A DNA stretch of 64,000 nucleotides from Amoeboaphelidium protococcarum. Its lineage: Eukaryota > Aphelidiomycota > Aphelidea. Both the position numbers and the translations under genes were made by a program. The stretch is taken from contig JALECJ010000004.1 of NCBI GenBank assembly GCA_023515745.1, forward strand, positions 1-64,000. Direction: 5' to 3'. The notes under the pieces are model-generated. The model did no database searches. It saw only the letters and a program-made list of their open reading frames with translations, and was not told where the DNA came from. Shown here one piece after another: positions 11,432-23,676 of the stretch. The stretch's first letter is position 1. Every line of letters begins with the position of its first letter.

Positions 11432-14400
11432 ATGAGTTCAAGATAGAAATTTAGCCTGTAAAGTACCAAACGTGAAGACAGGTTGGGGGATATTTAGTCA
11501 TGTCTTCCTTAGTAAATGCTTAACAATTATGCCTTCAACACTTTTATGCTAGACTATTATCATGGAAAAGCTTAGAAGGATCCCGTAATGTAAATGAAAT
11601 TGACCATTTTCCAATTAAACACTGTGGATTTTAACGATTAATATCAGAAATAGGGGATGAATTAAGCACATGAAAATTTGTCTCGACAGTACAAGTTCCT
11701 GATTTCCGGATCTGAAACTTATATACTTATCCCAAGGCTAAGAGGAATGCATTATTAGATTTACAAAGTTGATTTGATAAATAGCATCGTTTATTTTTAT
11801 TGTTCTCTGGGAAGGAGCATCGATATGAAGTACGGACAGTAGATTGTAAAGACTATAGTTTTCATGAAATCATTCATAGGGGATAATCCTTAGCTGCTGG
11901 AGGAAGCTTTTACATTTTAAACTTTGCATGGGCCCAGGCAGAACAACGGATATGATTGCGGAGTATATATACTTGCTGATATCATGAAGACTATTGATGA
12001 CATTGATGATTTTCCCAACTGCTGTATCTCTGTGCCTTGTGATTCCATAAGGCAGTAAGTGAAGTCGCGATTGATGATTCTCTACGACTTGTCAAGTAAA
12101 GATTTAGATCCAAAGAAGTTAGCATCCATAGGAAGACGCGAAATGCAATAATCTTTAGATAATGAAAGTCGACAGAAAAGAAAAATGAAGTAAGATATCA
12201 ATGGTATCGCGTCATTCGCCAAGAAATCAAAAAATGGGACATTAGACTGTTTCCTGGTTAAAAAAAGTTCTATCAAAGGATAAGCGGATAATTAAAATTA
12301 GAGCACCTTGATTGATGATGGCTTAGCAGTTGGTAATGCTCACTTACCAGTTTAAAAGGTCGATCAGAATCAGATCGTGGCGCCTGATGAATAGTATGAG
12401 CCCTCTCGAGATAGAATTAATGGTTCAAAATTGGATGATGGAGATGTTGTCGATGATATTTGTGGTCTAGGCAGTGATATGGGCTCTAGTTCTGAGAGTC
12501 GACATTCAGCGTTGATCTCAACTAATTCCACCGAAGATGTTGGTAGTACTGTAGATAATCCCACCGAAGATGTTGGTAGTACTGTAGATAATTTATAATC
12601 AGTGTAGGATGTAGGTGTTGATGAGCTGCCTTTTGATGACTGTTTAAGATCTGGTGGTCAATCCGCATTAATAAACCGTGCGGTGTGTGATGATACGACT
12701 TCATTTGATCAATATTGTAGTAAGAGCACGCGTCTCGATGGGCTGACTGTCGTTGATAATGATTTATCTCTAAAATTTGCTCTGAAATTGGGCCCTGTCT
12801 AAGTATCTAAGAATCATGTGTTCCCCGTCGGTGGAGACGGAAGAAAATGTAATTTTAAATGGTTTAAAAGCTATTATGATAAGTATCGATTGACACTCGA
12901 ATACTGTGCAGTGAATGATCTGATGTTCTGCTATCATTGTAGACTATTTTCTTACCAACGTAATAGTTTGAATTAGGGAAAACTTACCTCTGGCTATCAG
13001 AATTGGACTAATATTTATAGCACTGCTGCAGAGCATTAAGAGTCATAGGAACATCTGGATTGTCTTACTCTTTTCAGCCGGCATAAGTGTCTATAGGATG
13101 ATCCGACTTTATAGTTGCATGTTTAGTTATAGAAATAGTCTCAATAACAAATCTTGGCCGAGCAAGAAGCTGAAAGGTTGCGTGAATATAATGTACTGGT
13201 GAAACATGATGTCATTAAATTGTTGATATAACTTGGTATGCCGTTTAGAGGTCATGATGAGTCTGAGGATTCCGTAAATAGAGGTCTCTACCTTGGAATC
13301 TTAGACTTAATAGCTAAGCATTGCGATAGCTACGCCAAAAGTTTGCCGCTAATGTATGGTAATGCTACCTATACTTCGCCTTCGATACAGAATGAGATGA
13401 CCGCTGGAATGGTTAACTCTGTTCTCAAACTTATGGTCTAGAGCATTGAGAAAAGCCGATTCTTTAGCTTGATGGTGGATGAGACTACCGACAATTGTGG
13501 ACAGTATCAAATTGCTGTTTGTGTTCGCTATCTAGTGAAGAGAAAGAAATATCTGGTTGAAGAACGGCTGGTAGATTTATCTCCTGTCACCGAGAAGACT
13601 GGATTAGCTCTTTCTTATCATATCTTACGCGTATTAGAAGATTTGCGGATTGATGCTCGCAACATTGTAGGCTAATGCTACGATGGTGCGTCGAATATGC
13701 GAGGAGAGTTTAAAGGTGTTTAGGCCGAAATTAGGAAAACAGCGCCAAAAAGTGTGTACATATGGTGTTCTGCCCATCGCCTAAACTTACTTGTGGGTGA
13801 TGTGAGTAAAGGTATTAAATAGTGTATCGACTTATTCGCTACTATTGACTCCGTGGTGGGGCATATCAGGTCTTCTCCTTGTAGAATGCATGCTTTAAAT
13901 GGCTACATTGATTAAATGAGATCGGATCAATCATTTAAAGTTCAGGCAAAGACCACAATGTAATCAATTTGTGACACCAGATGGACAAGTCGGTCTGGGA
14001 ATTTGGAGGTGTTTGCTAACATCTATCCGGCTTTGATCTAATATTTCAAATCTGAGAATGTTTCCCAATCATTTATCCGTGATTTGTAGCGTGTTACTGT
14101 TATAGCGTCGTTGTTTTTATTGCAGCCTCTCTACAAGAAAATGTAATGGTTATCGGAGACTTTGCAGTCGTCGTAATTGGACTTTTTGCAGATGATGAGT
14201 GAAGTCGAGTCATTCAAAATCTGGTTGCTTTAGATGAAGTCTAACAACTCTCAATGTTCCGCGATTTATACTACTTCTGTTGAATATTGCAGATTAATTG
14301 ATGGTGACTTAAAAGCTGTTAATAAGCATAAGTTTATCTTCGATTGCGTATAGTAGGCGGCGAAAGCGCTTCCTGTATATGAAGACTATACTCTTGATAA

Positions 14401-14950
14401 TTTTAGGTCCAAGTTCTATATCCCTGTCTACGAGGCTATACTTGATCATTTGGAATAAAGATTCGAATCCTAGGTTCTTAAGGCTTTTTAAGAGATCCAA
14501 AAATTAGTGAGGTTCGATTCAGACTTGAAGATTGATTTTGATATTATATCTGAATAGTTTGATCTGAGTTAAAGCAATTTAATTGATGAATATGATATGG
14601 TATAAGCCAAAGTCGCTGCTTCTCAGATAACTTTAGAGTGCAATGTAGTTATACTCTTAAATTAACTAGTCAAGCATAATTTGATTCGTGAAGCGTCCCA
14701 TCCGACTTTGATTATACTGCTTAGTAAGGTGGCCGTCATTGCAGTTAACTCTGCGGAGTGCGAGCGATCATTTAGCGCGTTAAATCAGGTGAATAATCAA
14801 TAAAGAAAGACTCAGACTGGAGACAGATTGAATAATCTCATGGTCGGTAAGATGAACAACGACCTTTTGAAAATGATAGACACAGACGCTGCTAAGGATG
14901 CTTTTCTCGCGAAGTCAGACAGAAGATTACATGGATAGCGAAAAAAATGA
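11432..14950 (+). CDS. hAT transposase fused to N-terminal Ulp1/SENP-like C48 peptidase domain
   Basis: One frame of 1172 residues closed only by TGA. Residues about 1-240 resemble Ulp1/SENP SUMO peptidases: His107 (MHYQIYKVD), Gln170 and Cys176 in RQNNGYDCGVY, with the family's Gln-to-Cys spacing of six. The position of the usual catalytic Asp holds Cys124 (YFYCSL), so activity is doubtful. Then TLDCFLVKK, a PCNA-box-like segment, and a TTF-type zinc finger ending FCYHCRLF. The transposase follows: Asp683 in MVDETTDN, Asp751 in CYDGASNM, and Glu1109/1111 in SAECERSFSALN of the C-terminal hAT dimerisation region. This is a ZMYM1-like hAT branch. The first in-frame ATG is at 11432. Confidence 0.9.
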
Positions 14951-15070
14951 TGTGTTACGATGGAAATATGTGTTTGAATTTTAAAAAATTTTCCTTTATC
15001 TCAGCATTGGTACGCACATTAAACTGAAATCTCAAAATTTTGGGTACGCTACGCGTACCCTTGCGTACCG

Positions 15071-15085
15071 CTAGATACGCCACTG
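15071..15085 (-). repeat. hAT right terminal inverted repeat
   Basis: CTAGATACGCCACTG, the inverse of the left end with one mismatch. Confidence 0.93.
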
Positions 15086-15093
15086 ACTTGTAC
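15086..15093. repeat. Target site duplication, right copy
   Basis: ACTTGTAC, identical to 11260-11267. It lies 17 bp from the BCS1 stop codon. Confidence 0.95.
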
Positions 15094-15110
15094 TAAACAT
15101 ACACAGTGCA

Positions 15111-16439
15111 TCACTGTTTAAAAACGTTATCTACGTCAAGTATTGCCTTTTTAGGATCGTCTTTGTGGATGACAAAATGCCCCTATAGGGAAGCCATACT
15201 GATTCCGTGGAGAATATCGTTTTCATCACATGATTCCACTTTGCCTAGACTCTTTTTCAGCTTTGTGATAAACTCGTCAACCAACTACTTGCCCTCTCCA
15301 TTATCATCGTCATCATCATAAAACTTTAAAAACATTCTCCTAGCCTACTCTATTGTCGCATCGTCAACGTGCAATTTAACGTCAATTCTGCCTTATCTGA
15401 GCAATGCGGGATCCAATCGCTCTACATGATTTGTAGTCATGAAGATCAGTCGACCCTCCTCTGAAGATGATACACCATCGAGTGCATTAAGAAGACCAGA
15501 GAACGTCAGATTATTACCAGCCTATGAATCGCGATTCAAGAATGCAGCGTCTATATCTTCCAAAAGGACAATAGTGCGCGCTGGTACAGAGGCAAATAGC
15601 ATAGCTAATCTATCATCTGACATCCATTTCTCGGCCAGATTAAGGGTGGCGATATTAAATTCCAAGTGTGAAGCCAGAGCATAGATGAACGAAGTCTTGC
15701 CGGATCCTGCTGGACCATGTAACAAATATCCACGCCTGTACGGAATTCCGCGTTTAATGTACCAGCGGCCACCTCTATGAGGATCCAAAAAATCTTGAAC
15801 ATCGTTTACAATCAGCTCAGACTATCCGCGTTTAAGTATGACTGAATCTATGCTGCGACGTCTCTTGGGACTTCCAAACGGTCGCCATTCGTGTCCCATT
15901 GCAGTATATAAAACCAATTTACCTTCCTGCAATTCCAGTGCGTGATTTCTACAATCATTCAGCATCTCAGTCAGTACATCGACATTTTAAGTAAGTCCTG
16001 TCAGAGTGATAGACTCGCGCGGCCGTGTATTCAGTCCGCCACTTGACACGGCCATACTCATCAGAGCGTCTGAGCCTTTGTCCCTCAGTCGTTCCACCTG
16101 GAACCACGCGCCTCCGTACCTAAAATAATGAAAGCCTTGACCAGGTAGAAATGTGAAATGAGTAGATACACTGCCATTATCATGCTATAGGAAAGATGTC
16201 CTCACTGATAAATGTCTTCTCGACCCCAGCTGCTTCTGCGTCATCCATTACATAAACCAATCGTACGATCTATCATGCGATGGAATCTCCAAAGTTGTTA
16301 GATATCTTCGCTTTAAGAGCATTACTCCAGTCTTGGAAGCAGATCTCATAAATGCCAGTCCAGCGCCTACTCCTATCAATCCAGCACCAGCAGAGAACAC
16401 TTAGTTTTACTGCATTAGTTCCTAAATGTACTCCATCAT
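15111..16439 (-). CDS. BCS1: Mitochondrial AAA chaperone BCS1
   Basis: 442 residues, the usual BCS1 length. An N-terminal hydrophobic segment (about residues 15-35) is followed by the BCS1-specific domain, then an AAA module with Walker [11 protein letters not shown], Walker [12 protein letters not shown] and a RIDVKL segment after the sensor region. BCS1 sits in the mitochondrial inner membrane and translocates the folded Rieske protein into complex III, so this implies a respiratory chain. TAG/TAA codons fall throughout as Gln, and the frame ends at TGA. Two adjacent ATGs are possible starts; I took the upstream one. The hAT element abuts its 3' end, so its original 3' UTR has been displaced. 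Confidence 0.93.
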
Positions 16440-16569
16440 TTAATTTTATCGCGCGTCAATAGATTTTTATTAATTCTTTAGCGGATCATCAAACTGAAGC
16501 GATTGTGCAATTGACGCAAATCTTTCGAAAGCTTAACGCTAGATCTACTAAAAAGGGAGAGAATTGAAA

Positions 16570-16998
16570 ATGTCTTATTTCTTACCGCATCTTACTAATG
16601 GCTGGTAGGTGGACTAGGCCATACTGTCAGAAGAAGATCGAGTGGTGGTGATCCGATTTGGATATGACCGAGATCCGCAGTGCATTGTAATGGATGAAAC
16701 TCTGTTCAAAATTGCTGATCGCGTCAAGAACTTTGCCGTCATCTATCTGGTGGACATCACAGAGGTTCCAGATTTTAATATCATGTACGAGCTGTATGAT
16801 CCTTGCTCAGTCATGTTCTTTTATAGGAATCGACACATAATGATTGACTGCGGCACTGGAGATAATAACAAGATCAAATGGCCCATAGAAGACAAGCAGG
16901 AGATGATTGACATTCTGGAAGTTGTGTTTAGAGGTGCGCGTGCCGGTAAGAATTTGGTCATTTCACCCAAAGATTACTCGACCAGTTGGAGGTTTTGA
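16570..16998 (+). CDS. DIM1: U5 snRNP thioredoxin-like protein DIM1 (TXNL4A)
   Basis: 142 residues, exactly the family length, collinear with DIM1 from end to end: SYFLPHLTNGW at the start, then VVVIRFGYDRDP, FAVIYLVDITEVPDFN and GARAGKN. DIM1 is a thioredoxin-fold component of the U4/U6.U5 tri-snRNP needed for splicing. It is the cleanest proof of the code here: the invariant NGWQVDQAI has both glutamines written as TAG (16606 and 16615). It is divergently arranged with BCS1, sharing a 130-bp promoter region. Confidence 0.97.
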
Positions 16999-17074
16999 AG
17001 AATATTATCCTATTTCTCATTATATGAATTGAATGCATGCATTGTATAAAATAAAAAATTCTTGTTATATTAGT

Positions 17075-18502
17075 TCATTGAGATGGTAGACAGATCCGCC
17101 TAGACCGATCGTATGTACACAGTCTGAAGCAACGTGAGCCGTTTATTACCAGATACAGGTCAGCCGTTCCGCGATAGAACTCTTTAATACCAAACTTGGC
17201 GTTATTCAAACAGAAATTTTCATCATGCAGTGTTACGGTAGCATATGGTACTACCACCGCCGGCTCTTTTAAAGATGAGACATTATACAACGATTACAAT
17301 TAATAGCTAATATCTACAAAGTCAAAGAAGTGTAATCGCGATTAATGAGCATCATTACACTTAAACAGCACCAGCAGTATACATTCATCAGGATCGAGTT
17401 CAACATTTTGAATCTGTATATCATTGTCAAAAATATCGTACCCATCAACACTCAAATTTAGATTAATGATATGTCTAGCAGTGATGATACCCTATGAAAT
17501 TTTCTATTCCGAAGCATATTACTCTTTCAGACCATCCAAGTGATATATTTGCAACTGTTAACAAAATTTGAATTGAAGTAAAACCCAACCACCATCTCCA
17601 AAAGGAACAATACTGTCTATACACGCATTCCTGCCTCCCACATTGACACGCCCAATATGACTTCGCGAATACTGATTAGACAATGATGTGAATGTGAGAC
17701 AATATAAATCCCCAGTATTAGATGCGTAAAGCACATTCTAATGCTTGATTGTGGCTACGGCGCTAACTTCTTGACCACGCGACAATCCCAGGCCGACTCG
17801 AGTCTTGAACTTTGTCTGCAAATTAATGAGGCTTGAATTTTGGTCCATCAGCAGAAGAACAGAATCAATATTGGGTAGATACACCAAGAAATTCATTGGA
17901 TTAATACTCCTCTCCCACCAGAATTCACAAAATTTATTGCGAATGTTGAACAGCTAACGGTCAGTAAGGAATCGCATGATGGCATAGAATCGAGTAGCTC
18001 TCTACACTGTGATGCAAGATTGATGGCTCCTCTAAGTAATATCGATAGCATCTGTGATATGTGACATTATTGATTAGTCACTTAAAGGGGTCTCCCGTAC
18101 ATTTACATCCTCCGATATCGATTGCATTGTGCGCGGGGATCGTATGTGTTAAAACGCGTATATATGCTCATTTATACATAAACATTACTCTGGCTCTGGC
18201 TTATCAATCCAGCTATTACCAACATACTCTTCTATAGCTTATTTTAACGCGAAATACTCTATCATATGTACAGGATTTATATTCACAGGGCGTCCATAAA
18301 CTTTTCTACTTTATAACTGACGCGTCAGAGAGTACGCTTTCAGATCAAGCAAGTCGAATTATTATTCATCAGCAGCAGAATTTTGTATATCAGTATCAGA
18401 CTACTCAAGCTACTTTAATTTCTTTCTAGGACTTTTAATGGAAGCATCTTATTTAAAATATCTATTCTTTACCGGATCATAAATATATCCTGGAATGTCC
18501 AT
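17075..18502 (-). CDS. WD40-type protein, DCAF4-like
   Basis: 475 residues. The N-terminus MDIPGYIYDPVKNRYFK matches the opening of DCAF4/WDR21 proteins, which are WD40 substrate receptors for CUL4-DDB1 ubiquitin ligases. The rest shows repeated beta-strand-rich segments (for example NVLYASNTGDLYCL) compatible with a divergent propeller, but clear WD dipeptides are scarce. Many Gln codons are TAA/TAG; the stop is TGA. A shorter start at an internal ATG (18127) would lose the conserved N-terminus, so I prefer the upstream one. The adaptor role is inferred from the N-terminal motif only. Confidence 0.7.
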
Positions 18503-18780
18503 CGTAAATTTTACTATGAAGCTAAGCGAAAGGAGAAAATTGATACAATTTTTAGGCCTCAAACCGTTTGATTAAGCTTTAATTCTTATTGTAGTAGGTC
18601 ATAATAAATTTACGCGGTTATTGATACTGTGAAAGTGTTGAGCTATATGAGAGGCGGCGTAACAATTGTTAGCATTGTAAGATTTGTACTACATCTCAAT
18701 AGTACTTGAATTGCAGAAGGCGTTGATCTTGCGACAATTGCGACTTTCTTTTTGCTGAATAAGTACCACAAAATATTGTC

Positions 18781-19437
18781 ATGGCTATCAATCGCAGACG
18801 GACGGACATCTTAATCTATTTGAGTATAATTGTATTATTCTCGCTCTTTGGAGAATCGCTATTGGACAGTATTGGAATAAATTTGTATAATGTAGATTGG
18901 ATCTAGTATTTGAATCATACATTTGTAAAGATGGGCTGGGCGTGGACGAGTGGTTTATTGTTCGGCGCGGCGCTACTTTGTCAACGATCGCCCGTGTAGA
19001 CTCGCCTTCTTGGTCGCCTACTTCTAGCCACTCTCTACTGGTACTCAATGACCGTGTTGGTATTTGACAATTTTTACAAGCACTGGAATCCTTATGCTTT
19101 GTGTTTGACTGAGTAAAATGTCACCGTCTTGACTGATTATCATTCATGCAGGCGTATGCAGCACACTTGGAACTCATTCGACATTAGCGGTCACTGCTTC
19201 ATTCTTCTCCACTCATCTCTGGTCATCAGACAGGAGTTGGTTCTATTTTATGCACAGCGAAATTAGACTGGTATCAGGAGCGTTCTAATCCGCGCGTTAT
19301 TGTTTGCTCTGAGAGCTTTACTAGCTTTGTGGCTTTTCATGCTCATCATCACCAGCACTTACTATCACTCGTTCGCCGAGAAATTCATCGGTGCACTATT
19401 TGGTGTGGCTTACAGCGCGATAATGTATTCCTCATGA
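18781..19437 (+). CDS. FIT family (FITM2-like) ER membrane protein
   Basis: 218 residues with about six hydrophobic segments. The two family signatures are present: FDISGHCFILLHSSLV, and TYYHSFAEKFIGALFGVAY near the C-terminus, each with the catalytic histidine. FIT proteins are ER acyl-CoA diphosphatases of the lipid-phosphatase fold that govern lipid-droplet biogenesis and ER membrane homeostasis. In-frame TAG/TAA are Gln and the stop is TGA. It is divergent from the DCAF4-like gene. Confidence 0.87.
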
Positions 19438-19696
19438 TTGAAAGGTATTTAAATTAAAAATAGAGCTATACTGTAGTTGTAATAAGATAAGAGATTATAT
19501 TATCCAACATACACTGTCTTTATGATCAACCTACAGTAAATTTGGAGCCCTTAGCAACCACTTGAAACGAAACGAAAATCAACCACTTTTGTTTCAGCAC
19601 TTGGCCCTTTGTCTAAAAAAATCGTCATTAAACTCTTTGATTTATCAATTATCCGCTTTAAGACATAGTTAAGAGTCAGCAAAAGGTAGAAGCTTA

Positions 19697-22600
19697 ATGT
19701 CTTAGGATAGAGAAGATATTAACAGTGATATCCGAGTTGAAAGTCCTTAGGCGGAATCAGCTGGCGAACAGCCTACATCGCCATCTCCACTGCTGGATGA
19801 GAGAGTACTATAGTAGCACAATGATTTCACTGGCTCCGTCCGAGTGTCTAATCATTAGTTTGTGCGCCCGGATATTAGTGCTGCTGGTCAGTTTTTGAGT
19901 GTCGCTGGTGGTAGCAGTGGTGGTCAGCAATAGGATGGAGCAGGAGGTATGAAGAAGCTGACTGGTGCCCATAGTGATGTCAGTCTATTTAACACTGATG
20001 CAGATCAAGCTTCTCTACCTCGAATGTCTAATGACACTAGTGCTGCTCAAACCGGTGATATGAGCAAAGATCGTAAACCGCTAAGAATTGAAGCTATTTA
20101 GAACAGCACCAACAGTAATGGAAGCAATCAATAGAGCCGCACTGGCAGTAAGGACCAATTTAATAATAATGATGATGATGAACAGACTATTCGCTATGAA
20201 GTAGGCACTCCGTAATAATTCACAGCAGGAAGTTCGGTGCCAACACAGCCGTCTAGTGCAATCACTTCCGAATCAACTGAAGCTGAAGATACTGTGCCAA
20301 TACTGAAAGATCGTGATACCGGCAATTCATTGATGGCCGTTCGAGGAAATACTCTGCCAAAGCAGTATCAGTCGCTTACCTCATCGAACTATGGTGAGAA
20401 TTAGACGTAAATATCAGTCAATAGCTCCAATACGATGACTACTGTACCTGATGCTACGAATAATTACGAGAGAGTTGACGTGGTGACTGGAGAGCCAAAC
20501 GAAGCTGATCAGTCTCTGAATAGTCCTGTATTTGCGGTACCTGCATCGGATCAAGATCATGTGCGTATAGCAGAAGATCTATCCAAGGTATTAAAGTTTG
20601 ATTATAAGAAGATGACAGTGAAATAGCGCGAGAGCTGCAAGTAATATCTTATGGATTTTATTGCACATTATAGAGTCATGGCTAACTTTAAAGCTGCGCA
20701 GACATTCCAGTACAATAGTGATCTGATTAGCTTAATCTTCGAGTTGGTGTCAGATGACAAGAATCCATTTTTGGACAAGATTCTGCTGTTGTTGATGATC
20801 TTGAGCAGAAATGCAAAATCTCATAAGAATGGTGAAGAAAGTCGTATTAAGGCCATCTTTGAGTTGTTAAAGACTCCAATGATACCTCAGGATGTGGTGC
20901 GCGAGGCTATAAGATCGTTGATCAACTTTGCTGAGCATAACTCCAAGGCTATTTTGGACAATGCATGGCTTGAGGTTCTGCATTAGAAATTCGCCGCTGC
21001 TATGAATGATCGACAGTCTGTTGCTTCATTCTTATGGCTATTTAGAAATCTGACAGTGGAGTCGCATGCTCGCAAGTACGTGATTGATAGAATGGGCTTC
21101 ATGGTAACCAACTCGGCGAATGGTGGAAATCTTCAAGATCCTTAGATTTGTGAGCAGTTTTGCTGGCTACTTGGCAATCTAGCTCTATAATCAGAAAGTG
21201 TTCATTCTCTGATCTAGATGGGCGTATTCCCAATGATCAAGCAGATTTTGACTATACATCAGGAGCGGGAGTAGAATGTGGAGGCGGCTTTCTGGTTTTT
21301 GTTTAATGTCACTTTTGATCAGTAGAGTATTAAGATTATAATGCGCACTTAGTTGGAGGAACATGTAATTGGTGGCATAAAGAAGTTTGGTCCGACTAAT
21401 TAACACGTCCTCGAGTGGGCAGATTATATTCTGCGGCGTATAAGAGCAGTGGTCCAGGCTAGTACTCCCACAGCAGTTGCCGAACGAAATGCCAACAAGT
21501 CAATCCGTGAAGGTGTGCTCCTGGTACAGATTGGGGATTGTACAAAGAAAATGCAAAAGCATTGTACTCTACAGTAGGCGCGTTTTATTATGTCTGTTGA
21601 TGATAAAGATCAAGAGATTCAGGTTGAGATTAGATTGAAGGACGTGGTTGATGTGTCCACTTATCCGCCAGTCATTAAGGAGATTGTAAAGAAGGCTGAT
21701 AGCGCCGCCGACTCTCCGGGCAGTGGCGGGAGCAAAATCGCCAAGACTGCTGAAATTGTAATTGAAGATCAGTCTGCTGAAGTAAAAGATATTGAAAAGA
21801 GTATTGAAGTGCAGCTTAGTATTGCAGAGCTTCCAAAGTAGGAAATTACAATTGATAGTAGTATGAATGAAGGAGATAATTAATCATCAAAAGAACAAGG
21901 TACGGATTCTTCTATTAAGCGTGAGAGTGACGTCTAGCAAGAAATAGTTAAAGATGATAGTATGGGCACGCAGATCGAAATCAAGTCTAATGACAGTTCT
22001 GCCGATTTGGATGAAATTGAGTTGAATTCTACCTATCCCACCATGATCACAAAGATCACAGTTCCAGATAAGAAAGTTGAAGAGGAGAAGTAGTAGTAAT
22101 AGTAAGCTAAAGTTGCTATAATCACACCGGTAAAATAGATCAAAATTACCACCAGAGGACGATCTTATATTCTGGAAAGTGCTGATCAGTCTGTAGATAT
22201 GGCTGGTTGGTTGACTGATATTAAATCTGTATGGAAATCTGCCGTCAGTGCAGTGACTGAAAACTTGGCGCCCGCTGAGGACAGCAATAAGAAGCAGAGC
22301 TCTGCTCAGTTTCCATTTTTTTTCAACGTGCAAGATACGGTGTTACCTAGAGATTTGGAAAAGTTTTGCCTTGCGCACGTCATCCATGACATTTACACTA
22401 ATCCTCAGTTTCTGATGTACACTTTCAAATGTTAGAAGCAGTATCCTTCCGTTGCAGTTTGGGATTACTTTGTCGCCAAGATTACTAGACAGTTGGCGTT
22501 GGATTTCATAGCTTAGTATGCGAATTAGTATAAACTGTCTGATAAGGATGTCTATGATGCGGGTAAGATTAAAAGCAGATTGAGTGGCATTGTAGAGAAT

Positions 22601-23488
22601 CGTCTCCTGTCTGATGCTGAAGAGTTTGATTAGAATCCAGATGAGCTGAAAGAGGCACCATAAGTTCCCACCAAGTATGAGTATTGCGCCAAATAAGGAA
22701 TCAGACCGACAATGGAGGATCGTCATATTCATTTGCCTTATATCGATGTGTTGGTGGACAGAAAATAGGCAGTGGAAGATCCGATATCATATTATGCAGT
22801 CTACGATGGCCATGGTGGTATCCACGTTGCAGCATTTGTAGAGACTCATCTGCATTACAACTTGATGAAGCATCCCGAGCTGGATACTGATTTCAAGAAG
22901 GCTCTCACAGAGTCATTTCTCAAAACTTAGGATGAGTTAAAGGAGGCATCTGACAGACTTTATCTTCCAACCACAGCCGGTAGTACTGGTGTTGTAATCG
23001 TGTTTAGGAAGAACAAGATGTTCGTTGCATGGGTAGGTGACTCTTTGGCATCACTCTATCGGGAGAAGGAGACTATAGAGCTAGTCAATCCTCATAAGCC
23101 GGGATCAGCTACGGAAAAGGCGAGAATTGAAAAATTGGGTGGATTCATATCTGAGGAGGGTGGAATACTGAGAGTCAACGGCATCGTTGCAGTGACGCGA
23201 GCATTTGGAAATATTAGGCATAAAGTCATCACTCCAGATGCCGATATCCTGGAGGTTGACATGCGAGGCGATGAACAATATGTTGTGCTGGCCTGTGATG
23301 GTCTCTGGGATGTGATGACTCCCGATGCTGTTCGTAAATTTGTCAAGAAGTACATGAAGAAACATGGAAATAGAACGAAGGGCATCAGTGAGGCTCTGGT
23401 TGACGAGAGTCTGAAGTTGGGCAGCACAGACAATGTCAGTGTGGTTTTCATCGAGTTTTATCAATGGAAAGAACCAAAGAGAACTTGA
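19697..23488 (+). CDS. Armadillo-like repeat protein fused to PP2C phosphatase
   Basis: A single 1263-residue frame. Residues about 1-290 are a low-complexity Ser/Gln/Asn-rich region. About 295-620 is an all-helical ARM-like stretch with repeated LLGNLAL and FLFNVTF motifs. About 620-850 is acidic and contains a Gln run. A helical segment leads to a complete PP2C domain at about 990-1263: GIRPTMEDRH, YYAVYDGHGG, WVGDS, AVTRAFGN, LACDGLWD and STDNVSVVFI, with the metal-binding aspartates present. It is a metal-dependent Ser/Thr phosphatase; the ARM part probably selects targets. No TGA or consensus intron separates the parts. The ARM family is not identified further. Confidence 0.87.
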
Positions 23489-23676
23489 TTTAATAAAGTT
23501 GCTAGTGATTGTTGTAATAAATAGATGTTGGCTTGTTGAATGATAGATATCTCTTAATCTATACTATTGCTTTACTTGTCTTTTGACTATCATCGTCCAC
23601 ATCAAAAACTAAATCAGATCAAAAGCAAGAAATAACTAGTAGGCTGTATATTGCACATTTTTAATCAAGCAAGTAA

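Larger units (their letters stand above)
11268..15085 (+). mobile_element. Complete hAT DNA transposon with Ulp1-like domain
   Basis: A 3818-bp element bounded by 15-bp terminal inverted repeats differing at one base (CAGTGGCGTAACTAG left; inverted CAGTGGCGTATCTAG right) and flanked by a perfect 8-bp duplication. The ends carry repeated GTACGC hexamers, one on the left (11296) and four in either orientation on the right (15010, 15044, 15053, 15063), probably transposase-binding sites. It holds one intact ORF. Perfect duplication, near-identical ends and an unbroken 1172-codon frame suggest a recent insertion. The element sits 17 bp beyond the stop codon of BCS1. Confidence 0.95.
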
